Assembly (NCBI GenBank): GCA_003116995.1
Contig: BDSL01000009.1
Coordinates: forward strand, 806,001 to 870,000
Source of the DNA: Yamagishiella unicocca
Taxonomy: Eukaryota; Chlorophyta; Chlorophyceae; Chlamydomonadales; Volvocaceae
DNA length: 64,000 nt
Direction of reading: 5' to 3'
Shown: positions 22,365 through 34,264 of the stretch, piece after piece
How positions within the stretch are numbered: position 1 is the first letter of the stretch
Layout: every line of letters starts with the position of its first letter
Translations under genes and position numbers: made by a program
Notes under the pieces: model-generated
Seen by the model: only the letters and a program-made list of their open reading frames with translations
Database searches by the model: none
Told to the model about the DNA's origin: nothing

Positions 22365-25300
22365 TTACAGCTTGTCCTCGTACTCGGAGAGCGCTGTCGG
22401 CTCGGGCTTGAGGCCCTTGCGCGTGCGGATGGAGGTTACCAGCGTGTTGGCGGTCGTGCCCTTGTCCAGCGGGTTCATGGGCATGACGTCCCAATGGTCG
22501 AACACGCACTGCGGGAAGGCCTGGCCCGAGGTGTTGGCGCGGAGCACTGACGTGAAGCCGAACGACTCGACGACGGGCAGGTACGCCTTGATGTTGTACA
22601 TCGGCGTGCCGGGGCGCTGCATCTCCTCGAACACCATGCCGCGCTTGGTGTTGAGCGTCGAGTAAATGCCACCCAGAGCGCTCTCCGGGGCCTGGATCTC
22701 CACCAGGTACACGGGCTCGCACAGGCGGGGCTGTGACACCAGCTCGGCGGCGTAGATGACCCTGTTCGGCGCCATCGAAAGGTTGTACAATAGGGTTCAA
22801 TTCGGATCAACACTTAGGGGGGTCGAACCCAGGAAGAGGTGGCTTCTAGCGTTGCCATCTACCATCAACATGCTGAGATCTCAATATGCCTCCCCCACCA
22901 TAAACCCGGGGGAAACCGCACCAAAACCCACCTGCGCGCCGTGGGGATAATCTGGCCACCACCGCGATGGATGGCATCAGTGTGCAGCACCACATCGTGG
23001 AACTCGAACACGACGCCGCGCATGTTCTCCTCAGCCAGGACACCCTCCTTGCACGCCCACTGCATGGCAGCCACGCAAGAGTCCTTGATCTCGTTCAGGT
23101 ACTGCACACCCTTGGTGACGTCGATCATCATGTTGGCACCGTTGGTGTCGGGGGCGAAGCACCAGATCTTCTTGGCGATTTCCTTGTCCCAGCCGAATTC
23201 CTCGGAAAGGATCTTCGAGCGGATCTTCGGGTCGTCACGGGGACCCACCTAAAAGCGACCGGCAGAAAACCCCATGGGGGGAAGTACCCAAGGATATTTA
23301 GTGCCAACGTTTTGTAGAACTTAGTATCAATTAAGCCCACTGCTCATGGCTCAATGGTGCTGCCGTACTAAGCCACGTGGCTCCCATGGTTGGGGTCTCC
23401 CGTGGCATGACTGTTTCCTCTACTGAAAAGACACCAGCAAGGGATTAGCGCTCACCCTGCCCGCCTCAATGGCCTCGGCAAGGCCGTCCTCCATGGGCCG
23501 AGCCTGGATGTACAGGCGGTTGTGCTTGTTGGGCGACTTGGACATGACCGTGTGGTCCGACTGCGCCGTGACGGTCTCGCGGAACGCCACCACGGGCTCC
23601 GAAATCTGCAGACAGGCACACGGCAGACACGTTGGTGCGGCAGGGCATGGCGGCAGGGCAGAGCGACACGGACAGGTGCCAGCAACGTGCGTCGCCAAAC
23701 CTGCATATAACCACAAACCACACACATTTCTCCACTTTTGCTGACCTACCTTGATCTCGGCACCACCCATGAAATCGTCCTGCAGATCCTTCAGGCAAAT
23801 CTCCAGATGCAGCTCACCAGCACCTGCAATGATATGCTCGCCGGTCTCCTCAATGATGCACTGCACCATGGGGTCAGAGCGGGCCAGGCGCTTCAGGCCC
23901 TCCACCAGCTTCGGCAGGTCGGCAGCGTTCTTGGGCTCGACGGCGACACGCACGACGGGCGACACGCTGAACTTCATGGCCTTCATGGGGAAGGCGTCAT
24001 CGCAGCCCTCGCGAGTGATGGTGGCCGTCTTGGTGATGTACTGGTCCAGGCCCACCAGCGCGACGGTGTTGCCGCAAGGCACATCCTCCACAGCCTCCTG
24101 CTTGCGGCCCATGCACAGCACGGTGCGCTGCACTGACTTGTTGTACAGATCCTTCTTCTCGCCTGTACCATGCAATAGATAGTACCGGTCAGTCAGAACA
24201 TACGCACATTCCAATAAATAACTGACTATGCAGGACCTGGGGCACAAGAACACACTCCAGACGGTAGTACGTCAACCCTGTTGAACTCCTTACTAGCATG
24301 CGCCAGGGGACTTAGGTTCTCATTCCCAAGGGGACGTAGGTACTTTCATATGCCGAAACGACTCTTTTGCGTCAGCAATCTTTCAATCTGGCAGATTCCA
24401 TCTCTCTTGAGTATGAACCTCGTTGAGTGTCAAATTTTGTTGCCCCCCGGTCGCTCAGGACAGCAGTCGTGATGCTATCCCCATCACGACTGCTGTCCTC
24501 AGCGATCGCGGGGAAGAAGGAGTTGCCCCCACCGCACCATTCGTCGCCAGTTACGTATGGCACCGGAACTACCGAACAGCACCCTCATAGCCCAGAGGCG
24601 AGTTATTACTTAGTCCTGCATTAATTTGTAAGGTAGCACCACAATGTGCACCCCCAAACAGCCGAGGGCATCATAGGACGTCTTTCATGGACCGCTGTTC
24701 AGGTGCAATAGGATGTGGTTACTATCGACGCATCTTTTACGGACTGATGTTTCGGCCCAGCGCAATGTGAACAATATCGTCGCCGTTATCAGAATGCTAC
24801 CGAGTGCGTGTTTCCCTCACGACCCCAATGACGTCATCTGAAATATTCTTATTGGAAGGTAGATGCGCACCGGAATATGGTCAATGCACGTGAAAAGCCG
24901 TACCTCATTTAGAGACTCCCCATTCACCTGGACGTCATACCGTGCATGAGAGGATCCAGCTTAGCCCTAACTCTCCCAACGGTCGCACGCTCCCGACCCC
25001 GACCTGCACCGTAACGCAGGTTTACTCACCGGGCACGTAGTTAGCACCCATGATGCGGACCTTTGCGCCAGTCGCCACCTTGCCGGCAAAGACACGGCCG
25101 AATGCGAAGAAACGGCCCTTGTCGGCGGTGGGAATCATCTTGGAGACATAGCACATCAGCGGCCCTTCAGGGTCGCAGTTGCGGATGGCGGTGGCGTACA
25201 GGTCGTCCAGCGGCCCCTCGTACAGGACATCCACGCGGTACCGCTGCGCCTTAGCGGGCGAGGGCAGGTGGTAAACAATCATCTCCAGCAGCGCCTCGTT

Positions 25301-26819
25301 GGCCGGCAGCCACGACTGCATAATGCGCTTCATCAGCGGCTTGCCGCTGAGCTCCTTGTCATCAGACTTGAGGCGGCACATCACTGCGTGCGGGCATATC
25401 CAAGAGCTGAGTAGAGTGCCCTTGCCGACATTTCTCTACGACAAGGGTGGTGCTGGCATGTAACGCGCTCCCAGTAGTAAGTGATACGTTCAACATGTGG
25501 ACTCTATATTACACGGTACCATGACAAAAGAGCCCCTGTTCCTTTTCCATGCCAGTTCATGCCAGTTCATCTCTAACGTGAAGGTGGTACGGCACAGTTG
25601 ATCGTACAGTTAAAAGGTACATTTGTACGGAAACAAGAAGGAAGAGATAACATTGTTTCTACTCGATTATCGCACCGTTCAGCTTCTCCAGCATAGGCCA
25701 CAGCTTGTCCTTGGCGTCCTTCATGGCAAGCTCGATAATGGTCTTAATGGGCTCGTAGATGAACTGAACGAAGCCGCGCTTGCAGCTCTGCGAGTCAGTC
25801 TGCTTCGTGGTCCACTTCTTGGTGGCGGGGTCAAAGAAGTTGTCTCCCCACAGCTTCGTGATCATGCGCGCCTCGTCAGTGCCGAACTTCGACGCATACA
25901 TGCGAGCGAAGGTGGTGAGCGTGAACGCCCAGCCGTGCAGACCGGCAGAGAACGAGACGGTAGACTTGTCAGGGTACACCTGGATGTCGCCCATGGCGTC
26001 ATCCTGGTAGGTCGCCATGATCACGTTGGCGTTCTCAATGACGCGTAGGTAAGTGGTGTAAGCCTCCTCGCCGTCCAGCATAAGCTCCAGAAAGCAGCGA
26101 TCCATCTTGTTGACAGTCAGCACGGGGCGAATACGCTCAGCAAGGGCCTGGCGCAGCACGGTCTCAGTCTGCACGCACACGCCCTCGACGCAATCCACGA
26201 CGACCAGCGCGCCATCGGTAATGCGCAGGGCGGCAGTCACCTCCGACGAGAAATCAACGTGACCGGGAGAGTCAATCAGGTTTACGAGGTAGTCGTTGCC
26301 CTGACGTTCGCCGGTGAAGTTCTTCAGGTCCTCGTCGGAAATCTGATAGTAGAGCGAAATGCCGGTCGACTTGATAGTGATACCGCGCTCCTGCTCGTCG
26401 GCGCGAGTGTCCGTGAGGCGGGCATCGCCAGCCTACGAATGCGAGAATAGGGAGCTCAGTCGGCGCGCACGGGCGCGGTGGCGAGTGTGGCGGCGGCGCA
26501 CCTGCTCCATGGCCATAATACCGGCGGCAGCCACCAGCGAGTCCGTGAGCGTAGACTTTCCTGCAGCGCCCAGCATGCCAATTACGCCTGCTAAACAACA
26601 ACACTATCCAACTGTGCATACCGTGGTCCACATGAGCAATCACACTCATGTTGCGGATGTTGTGCTTCTTGTCCATGAGCTCGCGGATCTCCTCAATAGT
26701 GAACTTCACCTGCGGCCATAAGAGGCCACGCAGGAGCAAACGTGTCAAGCCATGAAGTCCGGCAAATAATTCCGTAGCCATCGAGCAGGCCGCCTGCTGT
26801 GTCGGCTGCAGCTCACCAT
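22365..26819 (-). CDS. EEF2: Eukaryotic elongation factor 2 (EF2)
   Basis: GTPase that moves tRNA and mRNA through the 80S ribosome. Nine exons: 26819-26817 (the ATG only, then GTGAGC), 26709-26622, 26560-26502, 26432-25676, 25383-25030, 24162-23750, 23605-23456, 23248-22932 and 22761-22365; 845 residues, the family length. G1 is built across two introns (AHVDHG joined to [14 protein letters not shown]), then switch 2 [12 protein letters not shown] and G4 VNKMD. Domain II-III segments include [31 protein letters not shown] and [18 protein letters not shown]. Domain IV holds the diphthamide loop [19 protein letters not shown], whose His after DAI is the residue modified to diphthamide and the target of ADP-ribosylating toxins. 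The C-terminus has [18 protein letters not shown] and ends EYEDKL. All joins keep phase. The intron at 24163-25029 is long and carries a near-perfect hairpin. Confidence 0.98.
24451..24505. repeat. Near-perfect inverted repeat (hairpin) in an EF2 intron
   Basis: Two 24-bp arms, 24451-24474 and 24482-24505, are reverse complements apart from one mismatch. They are separated by a 7-base loop (CTATCCC). The arm core is GGACAGCAGTCGTGATG. It lies inside the 867-bp intron between the exons ending at 25030 and starting at 24162. No target-site duplication was noticed. Confidence 0.9.
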
Positions 26820-28552
26820 TTTTCACGCCTTGCTGAGACACGGCCCAACTAGGGGAAAGGAGGGACGGCTCTGCCGCCTCTAATCAGTATGCCCTGCTTT
26901 AATGCAAGGTTTGAAAGGGCCAACCTTTGCTGAGAAGGAGGAATTCATGTCGGTGATGGCCCAATGCTCTTCCCTACCCTGGAGCCGGACCCCGGACGTC
27001 AATCGCGGAATAACCCAGATGCAATCGTCGCACAATTGTTATTCGCTCGATGTGAAAATGAAATGACGCTACCAACGCCCCGTGACTTCATAACGCAGAG
27101 TCGGGCGACTGAGCAACTGGCCGCCAGCAGCGGACAATACACAACATAACTATAACCGTTTTAGACATCGAACTCTTCCTTATCAACTGTGGCAGCTCGC
27201 ACCGTGGATATTGCCTGCCGTTGGAAAGTTGGCAGCATGCCGGTATCCCTAGTTAAGCGCGACGCAATTGCAGGACCGGGTCACTCCCCTGTCAATTATC
27301 CCGGTTACACCATCGGATATATCCCTTGGGTTTCGGCGCTGGACAGCGGGTGTGCGCATAAAACGCGCCACCAAACGCCAGATGATACATGTCGCACCGC
27401 TCACTGCGGCGATGGAGAATAATACTTGTCCTCGATGGTGGCACTCAGCAAGCCATTTACCGCTAATTCCGTGCTGGTTTGACATGTGTTTGGCAGGCTT
27501 CCGTCCAAGGGTGTGACGCGGATGTGTGAATACGTTGTCTGATTAACAAAGGCGAATGGCATCCGGGTGCGCCGGAGGTATGAAACTCCCGGGGAAAAGG
27601 GTATTTGTGTCGGGATGATGCAGACATGTACACACACGGCGAAGCCAGACTCGTCCAGCCAAACAGCAAGAGTGTAGTACGTCGGGCGGGGATATTTGTG
27701 CACATTTGGTGCACGCGTGGTGGTCTCCAAGATCAACAAGTCCCACGACAGCCGACGAGCGTGCAGTAAAACAAGAGGCTTGACCTGTGGCGCGCGCTGC
27801 ATCTTCGTGTGACAACCATACCGCATCAACTTACCATGGTCGCGCGAAGCTAAGCTGAACTGGCGGGGCAGCAGCTTTGACCCATAAACACGGTCAGGCG
27901 AATCTGAGCGCTGCCACGAAGCCAAGGACCGGGAAAGTCCGTTAACACGTACTGAATAACGTTGCAGAGAGATGCACACGTGGATGTGCTCGAGTAACTG
28001 ATTTGGCCTAACGTCGCAAAGTCACACGGCGCATCAAGCTACCCGCCAAAGCATGTGACTAACACGTTCCGTTGACCAGCCTCACCTAGATCACTACTTC
28101 CCAGCCATTGCGAGAATTGCCATCGTATATCTGAATATTCTCTACCATAGTGCATCAGCCCGTCGAAAAAGTACGCTATCCGCAGCGCACAAAACATCAA
28201 TTCCGAACTGTGATCGCCACACCTGCTAGAGGGCCATTCCTAGAAAATCCACCACTCAACGGACGATGACCAGCATTCACCTGCATCTAACTCCTTAACG
28301 TGGATGGCCACGGCAAGCGAAAATTGTCAATTAGCCTTGGCGGAGCCATCGGTATTCCTCGCAATTGCATGGCTGTTCCTCTGGTTCGCCAAGCTACCCA
28401 GAAGCCATCGCCCCGTCGCTGCAGTGGATCTGAATCTAACATCACAACAGCACATGGCAACGATTGCCTAAATACACATACATGGAAGCGACTCCCAATG
28501 GAGGCGGGTCTGTGCAGGTGGTACATCTAGCTTCTAAGCCACCTTGTCTGGC
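26820..28552. other. Intergenic: EF2 promoter and GNAT-gene 3' region
   Basis: A 1.7-kb gap between two minus-strand genes. A 192-codon minus-strand frame (27401-27979) shows no recognised domain and unbiased codons. No repeat or RNA gene seen. Confidence 0.55.
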
Positions 28553-30865
28553 CTACCCAGTTCCATCAGGCAGCAACCCCGAAGCCCCGACAACCATGCC
28601 GTGGCTGGGAAAGAAAGCAACCCCGACCCCCTGCTGCGACCCCGACTGCGGCATAGGATTTACGCCAGAGGGCCCTGGGTATGTGCCACCGAGCTGCAGC
28701 CCACTGTGCTCTTCCGGAGGTAACCCGGCGTACATTCCTTGCTGCAGCGCGGGATTCATGCCGGAGGGCCCTAAATACATGGCGCTCGACTGCAGCCCTC
28801 TTTGCACGCTCTGCTGCTGCCCTCCTTGCATGTTCGGCTGCAGCCCTCCATGCATGATGCTCGGCTGCAGCCCTCCATGCATGATGCTCGGTTGCAGCCC
28901 TCCATGCATGCCCGGCCGCAGCCCAGGTTGCGATGAAGGGCCCATGCCCATTGGATCCAGGTGCATGACACGCGGTTGCAGCCCTGCGTGCATGCCAGGC
29001 TGATGCCCCCCATGGTCTCGGACCAACGGCAAGGACCCTCTCTGAGGAAGCATGTACTGAACCGGCACCTGGGCCGCTAAATGGTCAAGGCCAGCCGCAC
29101 CGGTATTATCCGTGCCTAACCATGCTCCATGCCAGGGGAAGCCATCGACGCCCAGCCCCTGCGGCGTCCCGCCGTTTGCCATGAAGCCAGTCCCAGCAGC
29201 CAACACTTCAGCTCCAGCCACATTGCCATCTACCAAGCCATGGCTACGCCACAAGGCCAGTGCATGCCCCGCAACAGGACCTTGACGCTCCAGCTCTGCC
29301 AGTGCTAGCCTGGGCGCTTCTGCGTCTGCCAAGAGCAGATCGGGGCGAGGAAGATCCGCCTGCGGCATGCCAATGACCGCATGCGGATGCAAAGGCCGCA
29401 AAGGCCCGCCATCCGCTGGCTGCGGCGTGCGCGGCCCACCCCCTGCCATGGCCTCATCGCGCGCTTGTCCAGCGGCTATCCGGCCCTGGTGCTGATTCGG
29501 CTCTACCTCCTCCGCAAGCGGCCTGCTGGGCATGCGGCCCACAACGCTGGCAGCTGCGTGCGGTACAGCTCCCGACGCGCTGGCAGCAACGGGCGATGTC
29601 TCCAGTAGCAGCGGCTGGGCGCCTCCGCTGCAAGCAACGCCCCAGTTGGCGAGCATACCGGCCATTTGAGAGTGCTCCCACGCAGCACCAGAGTGGGATT
29701 CATCTCTGCTTGTGCTCTCACTGCGCTTGCTGCTTAGCCGCGGTTTCGACGCCAGCGGCACGCTTGCACCAGGCGTGCTGCCTACAGGCCGTTGCGCCCG
29801 TTTTTGCCCAACAAAGGCGTAGCAGCGCTGCCTAAACACGTCATGCCTGATTATGACGGGCTTGAAGCGTCGCGGAGGTGGTACATCCTTATGCATCTGT
29901 GTGGTGTTCTGCAGGTACACAAGGTCAGTGTGCAGGATGTCCCATTCCTCCATCTGTTCGTCGGACGCGTACTCGAAGCCTAGGTGCTGCCATGTGCTTT
30001 GAACCGAGGCGTCGTTGGTGCTGCACAGCATGAGCTTTTTGAGACCCAGTGACCGTGCAATCTCCTCGATGGCCTCAACCAGACACCTGCGCAGTAGCGG
30101 TGGAGCACGGCGTCGGTAATTGTGCTTGCCCGTGCAGTGCAAACCAATACCTATGGGGCCGTATCCATACTAAATCCCATTCGTGCATTGAGAAGTTAAA
30201 TACCTGCAATAGCCCCGCCCGCGTTTGTTCTCATGCGTCGCGACGAACGGAATCTCCAAGTAGCCGGGTCCAGACCGTATCGTGGCCGCCGTGACGGGCT
30301 TCCCATGGGACTGCAATACCGGCATAGAGCTCTTGGGAGCTCCAATTGGGCGTTGCTTGCGGGGCTCGTCCACACCAGGAACATCACCACCGGGCGGCGG
30401 CCAGCCGCTGCGATAGCGAGGAAGGATTACCAACACCCTGAAACCATTGAAGTCCTGCCAAAAAAATGGAAATGGTCGAATCAGTTTCGCCTCCTTGGGA
30501 CGCCCGAGTGAGCAATAATGACACGAGCGTACACTGACCAGTTCGTCATCGCCTTCAGCCGCTTGCGCAGTGACCGTCCAGTCTAAATACTCATGTATTG
30601 TGGCCACGCGTGGTTTGTCCCCGTGTATGCGGGCAAGACGTTTAGGGCCTATTTGCCCCGTCTCAAACGCCTTAAAAAGGAAGGGCGAATCGTTGCGGGC
30701 CTGCTGCGCCGCCTCTTCTGCGTTGACGCTACTGGAGTATGTGCGCAGCTGGTACACGACATGCGGTCGCCCAGGCAACTCAAAAAGCTCGTTCGACGGA
30801 AGTGAATAGAGCAAGGACCGGGTGGCCGCTAGGCGCAGCCGCCGCTCCCCTTGCGCAGTGGACAT
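28553..30865 (-). CDS. GNAT-fold acetyltransferase-like protein with repeat-rich tail
   Basis: Three exons: 30865-30539, 30454-30204 and 30086-28553; 703 residues. The core crosses the last intron: LEIPFVATHENKRGRGYCR, then CLVEAIEEIARSLGLKKLML, STNDASVQSTWQHLGFEYAS. This is the acetyl-CoA loop (an R-G-R-G-Y turn before a long helix) followed by the TW..LGF strand found in plant PHD/GNAT histone-acetyltransferase-like proteins of the IDM1 type. No PHD finger is seen in this gene. The first 110 residues are unassigned. From about residue 300 the protein is low complexity, ending in tandem units around GGLQPSIMH (28800-28990). Joins CTG|GAC and AG|G keep phase. A chromatin role is an inference from the family. 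The gene stands divergent to ORMDL. Confidence 0.7.
28780..28990. repeat. In-frame tandem repeat in the GNAT gene
   Basis: A unit of about 24-27 bp with core GGCTGCAGCCCTCCATGCAT (plus strand) recurs at least five times, with diverged copies at both sides. It encodes Gly-Leu-Gln-Pro-Ser-Ile-Met-His-type units. Confidence 0.75.
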
Positions 30866-31350
30866 ACAACTAGACTGCTTAAGCTCATGAGGATAATGTT
30901 GGCTTTGTTATTGGCTATAGGTGCCCACTGAGTTCCCCAACCATGGCTTACTCGTAGCGAAGGTTAGCAGCACATGTGTATACAGAGGACAAGAGGTTAT
31001 CTCAGTTGCCATCAAAACGTAAGAGGCATCAGTATTGTGGCAGGGGGTTGATGCACGGCATGCGGAACGCCAAGCCCATACTGTTGCACCCGTTTTACAC
31101 TGCAGATCATATAGAATATAGAGACAGTCGAGATCTTACGTCCATTTAGTGCAGCCTGTGAACACGTAAGCTTCCACCAAGTTCCACAACACCCTGGCCT
31201 GTTTTCCAAAATTCTTCCGGCGTAAACTGTGCTGCAACCATTACATTGTAGCTTGTAACCCAGCTCAACAAACAGTGGTGAAGTTTCGACTTTTCACTTA
31301 ACCTCAGCAACTGTGGGTTGGCTTCGCCTCGTTATAAAGCCGGAGGACCC
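30866..31350. promoter_or_regulatory. Divergent promoter region, GNAT gene / ORMDL
   Basis: 485 bases between the two start codons. AT-richer than the coding parts, with no obvious core-promoter motif. Confidence 0.45.
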
Positions 31351-31812
31351 ATGCCCGTAAGGAGGACGGTGTCAGAGGTGGACGTGAACAAGAACACGAA
31401 CTGGCTCAATTACCCGAGCGTTTGGACTTGGTACCTGGCTGTCATCGTGCTGGGCTGGCTAGGCCTCTCGGCATTGATAGACGACGCCGGCTTGGCGTGG
31501 ACCTATGTGCACCTCATACATGGTGTTGCAACATATTACCTGCTTCACTGGCTTAAGGGCTCCCCGAACCCAGAAGACCAGGGCAAGTACGAGGCGCTGA
31601 CCTTCTGGGAGCAAGTGGACAACGAAGCATATGGGACGCTCAATCGGAAAATCTTTACAGTGGTCCCAGTCATGCTGTTCGTGCTTGCGACCCACGGCAC
31701 AGATTTTCGGAAGCAGCCGCTAGGCCTCAACTTGGGGGTGGTGATTGTCCTCCTCATCGCGAAGCTGCCCGCCCTTCACAAGGTTCGCATCTTCGGCATC
31801 AACAAGTATTAA
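31351..31812 (+). CDS. ORM: ORMDL family protein (regulator of serine palmitoyltransferase)
   Basis: Inhibitory subunit of serine palmitoyltransferase in the endoplasmic reticulum membrane; it senses ceramide and limits sphingoid-base synthesis. Intronless, 153 residues, the usual ORMDL length. The ATG at 31351 was chosen because the frame upstream opens only with TTG and the family begins close to the NxNxxWLNYPSVWTWYL motif, here NKNTNWLNYPSVWTWYLAVI. Hydrophobic segments lie at about 24-44, 48-64, 96-112 and 120-142. Other family motifs: HLIHGVATYYLLHWLKGSPN, DQGKYEALTFWEQVD and RKIFTVVPVMLFVLATH. It ends KLPALHKVRIFGINKY. Confidence 0.97.
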   Translation: MPVRRTVSEVDVNKNTNWLNYPSVWTWYLAVIVLGWLGLSALIDDAGLAWTYVHLIHGVATYYLLHWLKGSPNPEDQGKYEALTFWEQVDNEAYGTLNRKIFTVVPVMLFVLATHGTDFRKQPLGLNLGVVIVLLIAKLPALHKVRIFGINKY

Positions 31813-32010
31813 CGATGTCAGGGGGGACGTGAGGGGTGCGGTAGCGTATAGGAACTGATGACGATTGCCGACGGGGAAGTCCAGGACGAAAATTTGGTGT
31901 TTGGGGCAGGCTTTTACACATTGGATGCGTATGTTGCATTGTTTTAAGTGTGTATATACAGGAGTATGTATCTGAGGTACATCTATGATACCGACTTACA
32001 GACAGCCAAT

Positions 32011-32015
32011 TTACA
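32011..32015 (-). terminator. Possible TGTAA polyadenylation motif of the FHA-RING gene
   Basis: TGTAA on the minus strand about 665 bases after the proposed stop; a second copy lies at 31996-32000. Confidence 0.35.
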
Positions 32016-32185
32016 GGGTTGGGCGGAGTCCTGCCCCGGTGCAAACGTCTGGACAGCCATGACACGGCCGTATTGGACAAATCTGCTTGTCGTGTCATAA
32101 CTTCAGGGTTGTCATGAGTGTACTGTGGATCATTATGCTCACGTTGTAATGCCATAGCCTCCTGCAAAGCCAATCCAAGCCTGCT

Positions 32186-32190
32186 TGTAA
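32186..32190 (+). terminator. TGTAA polyadenylation motif of ORMDL
   Basis: Lies 374 bases beyond the ORMDL stop codon and past the likely 3' end of the opposite gene. Confidence 0.5.
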
Positions 32191-32678
32191 CGATAAACAG
32201 CCAAACTTAATGTACTTAACTGACCAGTCAGAGTGCAGCGTCAGGCATTATCCTTCAGCTACAACCGCACTTTATCCATTCAGCACGTCAGAAATGATGT
32301 CGGAAAACGCACAAGCTCCCACACTATCTTACGAGAAGACAGCTCGCATGGATCATCATCGCCCTTGCCGGTTCACAGGAGCCGCGCCGCCCTGATTTGC
32401 GCGTCTCGTGTTATTGCCAATGCCACCGTGCTCGCTCGTACGAAAAGGTATAGGTGCCGCCACTGGTTGTTGCTGAGCACCAGGCTGGCCTGTCAAATTT
32501 GAAAGATGCTGGGCAGCCGCGTTTGCCGCCTGGGAGCAGTGGAGAGGGTGGGGCGACAGATTCATCATGCTGCGTCCCATTGTTAATTGCCCAAGTGCCG
32601 AAAAGGCTTTTGGCATGGTTAGCTAACGCTGCGCTGCGCATATGTTGGGAAGTAGAGCAGGTGCGCAGAGAGCATTAG

Positions 32679-34264
32679 TTACGCCGAATTACCGTGCATG
32701 GCTGCATACATTTGCTTGCGCGTCTCATACGCACATGCCGCCATGAAGATATGCCAGCACTCTAAAGTGATACTGTACATGTGCGCGGCACACAAACCTG
32801 CTGGCGTCGGTGTTGCATCGCCGTCGCCCAGGACTCCAACACGTTCTCTCCCACTTCATTCCACGCAAGCTGCTTCCTGCGGCGCTCGCGCTTTGAGTTG
32901 GGCGATACCAGGTTGTGGCCGAGGATGTCCGATATTGAGTTGTCGACGTTACGGCACCGGACAGGGATCCCTGTCATAGGAGAAAGGGTAACGGGATAGT
33001 ATTTGCTCCAGCCATGCGAGCGCGTGTTGAACGCGGACGTTGCATCACCCGCACTCAACGCCCTAACGGCCCAAAACCAATGATACCAGACACGAAAGCT
33101 AACCCAGAGCATCTAGCTGCTATTCGCGATATCTACCTGCAGTTGGCTTGCGGCATTCTGGGCATGATTGCTTATGCGTAAGCCAGCTTGCCAAGCATAT
33201 GCCGCAGAACATGTGACCGCACGTGAGGGCATGCGCGCCCGCGAGCCAGTCATGGCAGATGGAGCACGTAAGGTGATTCGAGAGTAGAGCCGCGATGTCC
33301 TTGGCAGTCACTGCAGTTTTGGGCTTTTTGCATTCTTTGTCAGGGGAGCTGGTGGATGCCTCCTCGTAGTCCATGTCCTCCTGCTGGCCACGCTGCTCCA
33401 TCTCGCTGAACTTGCGCGCACGCGCCTACAGAGTCGAGAGCAGTGCCCTTGTAGTCATCGATCAGTACATGCAATACCACGTTGTACGACAGGTATAGGG
33501 CTTCGGCTTACAGCAATACCGTAGAACGGCATCACGTCGAGCCTTACCTGGCCTGCGATGGTTACGACGGCCTGCGGTTCAGCTGATGAATTGTTCGCGC
33601 TGTCTGAGTCGTCATCCAGGGGCGTGTAGCGAAACAGGAAGGGGTTGGCAACGGTGACATCAGGCGCCTCACTTCGGGCCACGATAGTCTCCGGACCGCC
33701 AAATCCAATCTAAGCGGGTGAGGAAGGCGGATGGCATTTGCCATGATTAAGGTAATACGCATTTCTGATAACCGAATGGCATCATACATGTCAGAATTTC
33801 ATTTGGGTCATTTACGTGAATTCGACGGCTGTTGAGGAGGTTAGAACGCTTACACTGCGCGATAACAACAATACATCCGTTCCACAACAGTCAACAACGG
33901 CCCACACAACGACGGTAGGCACCTAATTCCCTGCCTAGCCCGCAACTGGGCAACGCCCTTCGTTTCCCAAGCGGCGCACCAGGTCACCACGTCGCAGCTC
34001 CCAGCTCTCGTCTGGACGAAGACGTCGCAGGAAATCCCCATCACGGGCGATATATGTGCCGTTCGTCGAGTTAATGTCACGTAGGACCAAGCCGCCGTCA
34101 GGCTGAACACAAATCTTCGCATGCTTGCGCGACAGCAGGAAGGGCACCTCCGGACAATCAAGCCTGATGGTCGAGTCGCTCTCACGTCCCACGCTAACGA
34201 GGCCAGCGTGCGCTAAGCCTACTAGGTCGTAGAAAATAGATGGTCGTGTCACCCCCTTTATCAT
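32679..34264 (-). CDS. FHA-RING E3 ubiquitin ligase (CHFR/RNF8-like)
   Basis: Five exons: 34264-33980, 33709-33548, 33425-33137, 32970-32798 and 32759-32679 (TAA); 329 residues. The N-terminal FHA domain binds phosphothreonine: VGRESDSTIRLDCPEVPFLL, SRKHAKI, DINSTNGTYI. It is completed after the first intron by IGFGGPETIVARSE and ANPFLFRY. The RING finger (about 180-225) is C3HC4: CSICHDWLAGAHALTCGHMF, CGICLASW, CPECRKPTAG. The C-terminal region (VDNSISDILGHNLVSPNSKR, then a basic helix) has no PBZ zinc finger as in animal CHFR. In animals such proteins act in the mitotic checkpoint or DNA-damage ubiquitylation; the algal role is unknown. The last exon is the weakest part: acceptor TAGAG|TGC was preferred because its frame gives FMAACAYETRKQMYAAMHG. 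Confidence 0.8.

Larger units (their letters stand above)
31813..32678. other. Convergent 3' region, ORMDL / FHA-RING
   Basis: Contains a plus-strand TGTAA at 32186-32190 for ORMDL and minus-strand TGTAA motifs at 32011-32015 and 31996-32000 for the FHA-RING gene. The frame 32356-32616 on minus is Gln/Ala/Pro-rich and could be an alternative last exon of the FHA-RING gene, but no phase-compatible join was found. Confidence 0.5.

Noticed and set aside
22795..22845. tRNA-like B-box (GGTTCGACC on minus) in an EF2 intron
   Set aside because: No matching A-box or acceptor-stem pairing at the required distance.
27401..27979. 192-codon open frame on the minus strand
   Set aside because: No recognisable domain, no codon bias, no splice-supported extension; it lies in an AT-richer gap and could occur by chance.
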